Source: Lineus longissimus (lineage: Eukaryota > Nemertea > Pilidiophora > Heteronemertea > Lineidae). Taken from it: 64,000 nucleotides of DNA. Shown here in pieces: positions 57,401 to 64,000 of this stretch. Both the position numbers and the translations under genes were made by a program. The stretch is taken from assembly GCF_910592395.1 (NCBI RefSeq), contig NC_088309.1, positions 25,360,599-25,424,598 on the forward strand, in the 5' to 3' direction. The stretch's first letter is position 1. Each line of letters begins with the position of its first letter. Under the pieces are notes generated by a model. The model was not told the origin of the DNA and made no database searches. It worked only from the letters and a program-made list of their open reading frames with translations.

Positions 57401-59901
57401 GGCACAATCTCCTTTGCCATGAATATTAGGAATGATTCCATAGAGAGCCTGAAGAGTCATGATGGCTTTGGCAGCGAAGAAGAGACTAGTGTAATCGTTG
57501 TATAAATAGCACTCCCTAAAGGAACTCTCCATTTCCATGGACAACACATCAGCGTCGAATGGAATGAAATCGAGGCAATACTCGTCAATGCTGGCAAAGG
57601 AATTATGGACAGCAAGCTCCTGAAAAGGGGAAAGCTAAATATTTAGTACCAGATAAGAATACACCTGAAACTGAGGTCAAATGACATGCAACTAAAAAAT
57701 GAAGGCTGAGCTGAATCACCACCTCTTGCTAGTAATGAAGGAAAGTTGTTTTCTGGAATGGAGATTTACTGACGCCACAGATTCTTCACAAAGGTAATTT
57801 AAGAGATGAAAAGACACTAGTGTAGATCAGTCTATCAGCTAGTATAAAATGTTCTTACCTTTAGTCTTCTCTCACAAATCAAACTCTTTCTTGGGACAAA
57901 TAAGATGTGGTAATCTTTGCGGAATCCTCCCAATTCTTCTTCCCTGTAAATAAGAGATAACAGAAATTACAAGGGCCATTGGGTGTACCATTTTACAAGA
58001 AAGATGTCGAAACAAAATAGTTCTTGATTACAGAATGCAGATGTATTAGAAACCAGCGTGACAACAAAAAAATGACAGAAAGGCTAACAATCTAGTTTGA
58101 ATTTAAACAAATTACAAATAACAAAATAGAAAGTTACTCACTTGTTCACAATCTGTGCTATGGAATCCATCAGCTCTAGTTTGGGTCTAACAATGAAGAT
58201 GATATTTTGTACACTATTCTGTGGAAGCTGCCCCGCCCGGAGAGGATACATCTTGTCCACTTCATGCTCCTATAAAGAAACAAGAAAAGTCAGAACATCA
58301 AACTATATAATCACTTGATATCATAATGGAATAAAAGAGGTCTCACTTGATAATCCAATGTACTTTTATTCTGCTGCTGTCAAATTCCCCATGCAGTTCT
58401 ATTAGGGACAGTGGTTTTGGTGCCAAATGGGCATTTTGGATGACTTACAATGTACGTATTCAGACAGCCTACTAGTACTACTGGTATTGCACAATACTAT
58501 AATGCAATACCATAATGCATAGGCTGATGTACCATGAGAACCAGCTACCTGTGGTGGCAGGGACTGAGCAGTTGAGTGTCACACTAACTGATAATCAGCC
58601 TACTTTCAGGTGACTGGAATCTACGATATTATCAAATCTAATGAATAAATGATGACAGTCACATTCTACAAAATTACCTTGAGGAGGGAGTATTCCGCTA
58701 TCAGTCCAAAAGGTCCGGTCAATGCATCATCCCACACCAATGCCTGGAAAAAAGAGCATACCGGTACATATAGGAGAGACATAAAACATTGGCCATATGA
58801 CCACAGGTGACACAAATGATATACGATAATGCAGGATGGATGACGCTGATGTTGTCAATGACAGGCTCATAATCCTATGACTAGGCCTAGTGTTGTGAGC
58901 TCTTCAAGTATCTGCATGGCAACTGACTGTCAACAGGCCATGGTAGAATCAGATCAGCTTATCCTAGCAAACAATTACTGATGAGTACTGTTGCGGTGCC
59001 AATCTCACAATTGACGCCTGGGTCAGCTCCCCGATGCTGCTACTGAGAATAATCTTTGCAAGAAAGTAAGATAACTTTGACGTCTTTAAACTTGTATATT
59101 CAAACTGCAAATAGCACGGACATACACCAATCTTTGTCGGTAGAGGATCTATCTCGCCAGAAATCTCCTGAACCAGGGTTTCAATGGGGACAATAGGCTT
59201 GAGGACTTGGACTTGGCTTGGTCAGTTGGAATATACTCGGGCTCTGAACTTCGGGCAGAAATTTCACCGGTTACTGTTAGTACGACGCTTGCTAGCTAGC
59301 TGGCTTGCTATTTAACTTTGTTGCTTCCTTCAGCAATCAGGAAAGCTCCCTTGGTTGGTTCTGCCAAATGCTCAGAGGACCCATGTTATATACCCCCAGA
59401 CCAACGCCAAGAATGCACAAACAATAATTGAATTGACGTCATACAACATTCCTCGCATACCAAACTCTCGGATGACGTAGGCGATGACCTAGTTGCCGGG
59501 GAAAAAAACCACGCAATATGCTAATTAGGTTGAGTTGCTATCGAAACTGACCAGCGCGGCTACCAACTGGGGTGGTAACAAACTAAAGTGAATATTTCTA
59601 CTATTTCTTAACTTTGCCGCTAATCGGCACCAACAAGTACTGTTACTATTAGAGGAAATGACAGAGAACTGCCAACTGGCTCTCATTAAATGACAGCTAA
59701 ACATTGAAATGCAAAAATCTCATCTTCATCAAGCGCTTGTGAATCGAGATGGAAAGCTTTTACCACCAAATTTGGACAGCACATTCTATGTACGTTTACC
59801 TTGCTTCCTACACATCTGTCTATGTTTTCAAGCAATTCACGACGATAGGATTCACGCAAAACTGCCAGATTCACTTTGCCACCACTGAGATGGGAAGCCA
59901 T
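54427..59901 (-). CDS. VPS33A: Vacuolar protein sorting-associated protein 33A (SM protein of HOPS/CORVET)
   Basis: Thirteen exons splice in phase: 59901-59800, 58743-58678, 58269-58142, 57943-57859, 57619-57398, 57285-57111, 56940-56753, 56471-56381, 56113-56039, 55781-55615, 55459-55328, 55040-54749 and 54539-54427, giving 611 residues (human 596). VPS33A is the Sec1/Munc18-type subunit of the CORVET and HOPS tethers that binds SNAREs during endosome and lysosome fusion. Diagnostic blocks are [108 protein letters not shown] and [18 protein letters not shown]. The start matches the usual family start; an in-frame ATG farther upstream is less likely. The pattern fits VPS33A better than VPS33B. 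It is head-to-head with the GT61 gene. Confidence 0.95.
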
Positions 59902-60470
59902 CTTGCTGCAACCTCGCTGACCGAGTCCGATCGCCCTATTCCAATGCATACACTGTAGTCCTTCGAAAGAAACCTGGAAGGTAGGTTGTCAAATTCACAC
60001 TTTGACATCCTGAGATTTTTCTTCGATATAGTGCCGATTTTTGCTGTCTTAACTTGATCATTTATTTAGTAAAGTGCTATTATACCTAGCATAGTTTTAT
60101 CTAAGTTTGCTCGCTTGGTAATACTGCTCAAAAGTCTTTCCGTTTCCATAAAGTTTATTTCCTCAGTTGGTAGATGTATCACGGCCTGCGTGAGTGTGTA
60201 CAAATGTACAGGGCTTACAGGGTGTGACAAAAACAAGCCTGTCTGGATGCCATTCTCAGTGATGAATTTGCTTGACTTTTAATTATCACCTTTTGATTGA
60301 GCACTAAGTCCTTCCTAATATATCTGTTCAATGGGTAGGAATGTCATTCAGATCCTCCTTCTTCAGCCTTGAATTTAATCTTGATTTGATTGGCGTCATC
60401 ATGACACAGTCTCGTTTGTTGACCTATTGATCGAATCTGCATAATCTATTTGACTTTGATATATTTTCAG
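59902..60470. promoter_or_regulatory. Head-to-head VPS33A / GT61 intergenic region
   Basis: The start codons lie 590 bases apart on opposite strands. On the glycosyltransferase side an acceptor (gatatattttcag) ends at 60470, 21 bases before the ATG, so a non-coding first exon should lie in this interval. No specific promoter element was recognised. Confidence 0.45.
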
Positions 60471-60491
60471 ATTCAACCAACATTGGCAAAG

Positions 60492-62415
60492 ATGGGATAT
60501 CATATCGTCATCATCTTGTCCATCGTCTTCTGTGCCACTTGCTTTGAATCGCCAGGGCGAACCGCTTTTCCTGGCTCCATGATGCGAAGAGATCCAGGCC
60601 ATTATCCTGGCTACTACTACTCCATCAGCAACGTTCTTCTCAATCCCTCATCAAAAACATTTCAAATCAACTCCAAGAGGGCAAAAAGTGAACGATTCCT
60701 TAATAAACCTTGGCCTATAGAGACAGTCACTGAGCCAATGGTGACTTGTGATGAGGTCCACAACAAGGGATATGTATTTGTCATCTTTTATCACTATGAC
60801 AGTAACTACTTCCACATGCATGTAGACACCTTGATGCCCCTTTTCAAAGCCATCTATTATAAGCAGGAAAACAGGAACAGGCCGGTTGTAATCATCCCAG
60901 CAGTTGAAAAGGAACGTTTAGAGGTAATTTTTGACCTGAGATTCCATCTATTGTCTGCAGTCATAAGTTAGTGATGGGTGATGTGATCATCAAACTTCTA
61001 CCTAGAACTAGTTCAGTTTTAGGAAAGATTCAGAGGGCATAACTGATGATTCTTGAATGTATGGTCCCTCAATTTCCATTTGCTTTATTTGCAGTCACTT
61101 GATTGGGAAACACCCGCATTTGACAACAGTTCCATCTACTGGATGCAGATGTTGAAGTTCATATCTGGCAGAAACAAACTGTTGCCATTGAATGCAAAAC
61201 TATTGGCAAGAGGGCAGAATATCTGCTTTAGAGAAATAAGCTTTGGGGTAAGTTTCAAGTTACAAATCAGGAAAAGCATGTTTACTTCAAATCTCTGAAG
61301 TACTTCCAGTCAATGCCAATGGCTGCTGAAGTTCTTTTTGGCTCCTGTTGTTTCAGAAAGTGGGGTAGAACTTATTCATTCTTTCTAAGAATCTTCATGT
61401 ACTGTACCTGTATAAGGAAACTTCTCTGCCTAACCCTTTTACCTTTGAATTGGAAAAAATCATTAGTCAAAATCTGTACTTTTAGTTCTCACTATTTCCA
61501 GACATCAAGCTATACAGTGTTCCCTGAACATGAGGACATCATCTTGAAATACATAAAATTTGTGAGGGATCAGTTCCAAATAGTGATGCCACAACCACAT
61601 TCGAAAATAAGAGTTGGGCTGATTAAAAGGTAAGTTAAATCTCCTACTCTAAGGGTGACTTTTCTTTGACCGCTCTAGTTATTTTTCAGTGTATGTGATA
61701 TGTTTTAAGGGGCTGTGATGGAGCAAAAACAGTTTGGTTTATTTGGTTTAGATCTGGACTTTTCACCTGGAGACCAATCAAGTACAACATATGTTCTCCC
61801 CCTGATTCGCTCACTTGTGTATTATTTAGCTGCTCCTTGGTTCGCCTCTAATTAAAACATGCCCTTATTCCCTTTCCAGGACTGGACGAAGGTTGATTCT
61901 CAATGAGGATGACATCATCAAAGCAGTGAAGCCATTCACAGAAATCGATGTGATTAACTTTGATGGGATGACATTTCGGAAACAGGTAGGTCGTGGAAGC
62001 AGATCAGATCACATCCAGCTGAAAAATTGGCTCTTTCCCTAAAACAGTACCTTGTATACTGACTATTAGTATCTTTTTTCCATTTCAGATTGAAGTTGTC
62101 CAAAAATACAGTGTCTTGATAGGAATGAATGGTGCAGGTCTCATCAACGCCTTATTTGCTCCACCCTTCACCTGTGCTGTCCAGCTAGTGCCATATGAGG
62201 CTCAAACTAACCACAAAGCATTTGGAACTTTACTCACAGCTAAGGGACCTTATCTTGAGTGGCATAATCAACATAAGGATTTACACTTTGTTAAGGCAGA
62301 TGGAACTAATCACAATGCAGATACTGTGGTGAATGTTGATGAGTTCAGGAAACTAGTCCGGGAGGCTTTGGAGTGGGCAAGACAAGCTAGGCATAACTAC
62401 AGAGAAGAACTTTGA
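60492..62415 (+). CDS. GT61-family (DUF563) glycosyltransferase
   Basis: Five exons splice in phase: 60492-60923, 61095-61247, 61502-61629, 61880-61985 and 62089-62415, giving 381 residues. A short hydrophobic N-terminus (YHIVIILSIVFCATC) acts as signal peptide or anchor, placing the protein in the secretory pathway. The catalytic region has the GT61 hallmarks: HYDSNYFHMHVDTLMPLF, an IRVGLIKRTGRR strand, NFDGMTFRKQIEVVQKYSVL and the nucleotide-binding LIGMNGAGLINALFAPP, then a C-terminal LVPYE...YLEWHNQH segment. In animals this family includes EOGT (extracellular O-GlcNAc transferase) and POMGNT2. The usual GMHGA is GMNGA here. The acceptor and sugar cannot be assigned, and it is shorter than EOGT or POMGNT2. 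Confidence 0.85.
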
Positions 62416-63116
62416 TTTTCTACTGCTTGAAAGTCTTTATCTCATAATTCATAGGTCGGCACAGTTAAAATAAGGGAAGGGGGGTCAAACAACAAAGTGT
62501 TCAGAAACATGTTGTACATCCATTTGTATTGCCATTAGAACAAAATGCATCGAATTGAATTTGTTCAGGATCTCTTTATTTTCATTTAGCATCATATTTT
62601 TACTCAAGTTTTGTACACAATGTCTCCATTTTCTTGGTTAATGGTTCATGATTACATGTTATGCTAAGCTCTGTGCCATTTTGTTAATGAACTTTTTTGC
62701 TGTGTGTCTTCGGTTAGAATTTGTAATGTGCAGAACCATAATGGAAATCAAAACTCACCCAGTGATATCTTGTCAAAGCATCTTGCCATATTTAGCCATA
62801 CATGAACAGGTAGTATCAAGATACATTTTAACTGGAAATGATGTACTACATATACCTGTGGGTCAAAGCTATCTGTCTTTTTTGATAGATTGATCAAATA
62901 TTTTATGTATTGTATTTTGCATTGTTATTCTTTATAATTTGCTTTTTAGAATTATATGATCTTTTGCATACTGCATTTATAAACTATCTGAATCTCATCA
63001 GAATGAGCCAGCAGCATTTTGTACTCTACATTGTACATGTTATACATGTACATTTTGGACTGAAAATGTCTATGTCATACAAATATTTGTCTCATGTTTA
63101 CATGATATAGAATAAA
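62416..63116 (+). other. 3' UTR of the GT61 gene with AATAAA
   Basis: About 0.7 kb of AT-rich sequence with no coding exon, ending at AATAAA (63111-63116). ACATG/TACATG palindromic words lie near 63035-63050. Confidence 0.5.
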
Positions 63117-63184
63117 TTCTTTATCCAAGAATTTTCAACTTATTCTATGTGTTCTGATAAAGATTCTATCATGGCTTGGTCAGG

Positions 63185-63720
63185 CTCCTTGAGACGGACT
63201 ATGACTAAAGACTCCATATATCCTCCTGTAGCCCCGAGGTGACGGGCTGTAACTGAAGACCATTAATCTTTCATTGACCTGGAGGTGACAAACTATGATG
63301 GAAGATCATTCATCAATCATCCTTTACTAGCCTTGAGGTGACAAGCGATGATGGAAGGCCATTTGTCCTTTCCTGGTCAGCCAGGAGGTAACAGGCTGTG
63401 ACCGAAGACCATTCGTCCTCCTATAGCTTGGAGGTGACAGACATGACAGAAGACCATTTGTCCTCCAGTAGCCTGGGAGGTGACAGGCTGTGACCAAAGA
63501 CCATTTGTCCTCCTGTAGCCTGGAGATGACAGAAGACCATTTGTCCTCAAATATTGCCTGGAGGTGAAAAGCTTCATGGCAGATGACCCTTCTTCCTCCA
63601 ATATAGCCTGGGACGGACATGTTGTGACAGGCGACTATTCGTCCTCTAATAGCCTGGACGACCATTTATCCTCCTATCGCCAAGAGGTGACAAGCTTTAG
63701 CGGAAGACCAATCAGGCCCA
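63185..63720. repeat. Degenerate minisatellite, about ten units
   Basis: Variable-length units (roughly 40-60 bases) share the core gaagaccatttgtcctcc, then tagcctggaggtgacaggct and a tgtgacc tail, in imperfect order. Copies are visible near 63260, 63350, 63400, 63450, 63500, 63530 and 63660. The array starts about 70 bases after the GT61 poly(A) signal. It produces long spurious open frames on the minus strand. Confidence 0.9.
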
Positions 63721-64000
63721 CAAATAATAGAACACACGCCGGTAGGCCTATGTCTTCAACTAGCTTATAGTAGAAATGTAAAGACAGTCTAAGTTAAGGT
63801 TAGACTCATGTATCTTGACGAAGACATCGTTTCAATACTGTTCACTCAAAATCACAAATGATTCATTCATGAGATCTACCTTGGATAATCAAAGGGAGTA
63901 ATAACACTTCCTTGGATAAGCTAGTAGAACAATATCCTATGAACGTGAAGTCGTGTATGGCACATGTTCTGACAAGTGAGTATTGTATTCATCCCAAAAC
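63721..64000. other. Window end, no feature seen
   Basis: The last 280 bases hold no recognisable coding sequence, RNA gene or repeat. Confidence 0.4.

Noticed and set aside
63327-63665. Two long minus-strand frames at the window end
   Set aside because: They are translations of the minisatellite; the peptide repeats follow the DNA repeats.
1-64000. tRNA, rRNA or other classical non-coding RNA genes
   Set aside because: No cloverleaf with the conserved A and B boxes or snRNA-like sequence was noticed by eye. A covariance-model scan would be needed to exclude them.

Overview
The window is nuclear DNA from a bilaterian invertebrate. Its genes are split into many short exons with GT-AG introns, UTRs carry AATAAA signals, the base composition is AT-rich, and LINE remnants, TIR elements and minisatellites sit in introns and spacers. 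All the recognisable proteins are conserved metazoan families (merlin, RPA1, VPS33A, DENR, PTRH2, CCDC62, FASTKD). Frequent ACATGTACATGT-type words and a moderate gene density would fit a lophotrochozoan such as a mollusc, brachiopod or annelid, but that placement is only an impression. All gene models below were spliced by hand, checking donor, acceptor and codon phase at each junction.

Layout. 0.5-2.3 kb (+): the 3' end of an unrecognised gene ending in a CaaX-like box. 2.8-4.3 kb (-): a two-exon 7TM receptor, followed by a LINE scrap. 5.2-8.5 kb (+): two tandem ankyrin/SOCS-box genes, the second much shortened. 9.2-12.35 kb (-): a FASTKD/RAP mitochondrial RNA-binding protein. 12.97-14.3 kb (+): PTRH2. 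14.7-16.74 kb (-): a protein joining a degenerate Tpt1/KptA N-lobe to leucine-rich repeats. 18.6-27.8 kb (-): CCDC62 with an apparent alternative first exon. 28.8-31.05 kb (+): DENR. 32.4-38.5 kb (-): RPA1. 39.3-50.3 kb (+): NF2/merlin, whose 5-kb intron 3 holds an antisense DOMON gene and an antisense LINE. 54.4-59.9 kb (-): VPS33A. 60.5-62.4 kb (+): a GT61-family glycosyltransferase, followed by a minisatellite.

Organisation. From 9 kb onward nearly every neighbour is on the opposite strand, giving four head-to-head pairs (FASTKD/PTRH2, CCDC62/DENR, RPA1/NF2, VPS33A/GT61) with about 0.6-1.0 kb between start codons, so shared promoters are likely. The genes do not form one pathway: they serve mitochondrial RNA and peptidyl-tRNA turnover, translation reinitiation, DNA replication and repair, cortical/Hippo signalling, endolysosomal tethering and protein glycosylation. 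CCDC62 next to DENR repeats an adjacency recalled from human 12q24.31, where VPS33A also lies.

The observations most worth following are the Tpt1-lobe/LRR fusion, a seven-fold amplified 3' splice site at merlin exon 7, a tandem long-stem hairpin in merlin intron 1, the cysteine-rich alternative first exon of CCDC62, and the decaying tandem ANK-SOCS paralogue.
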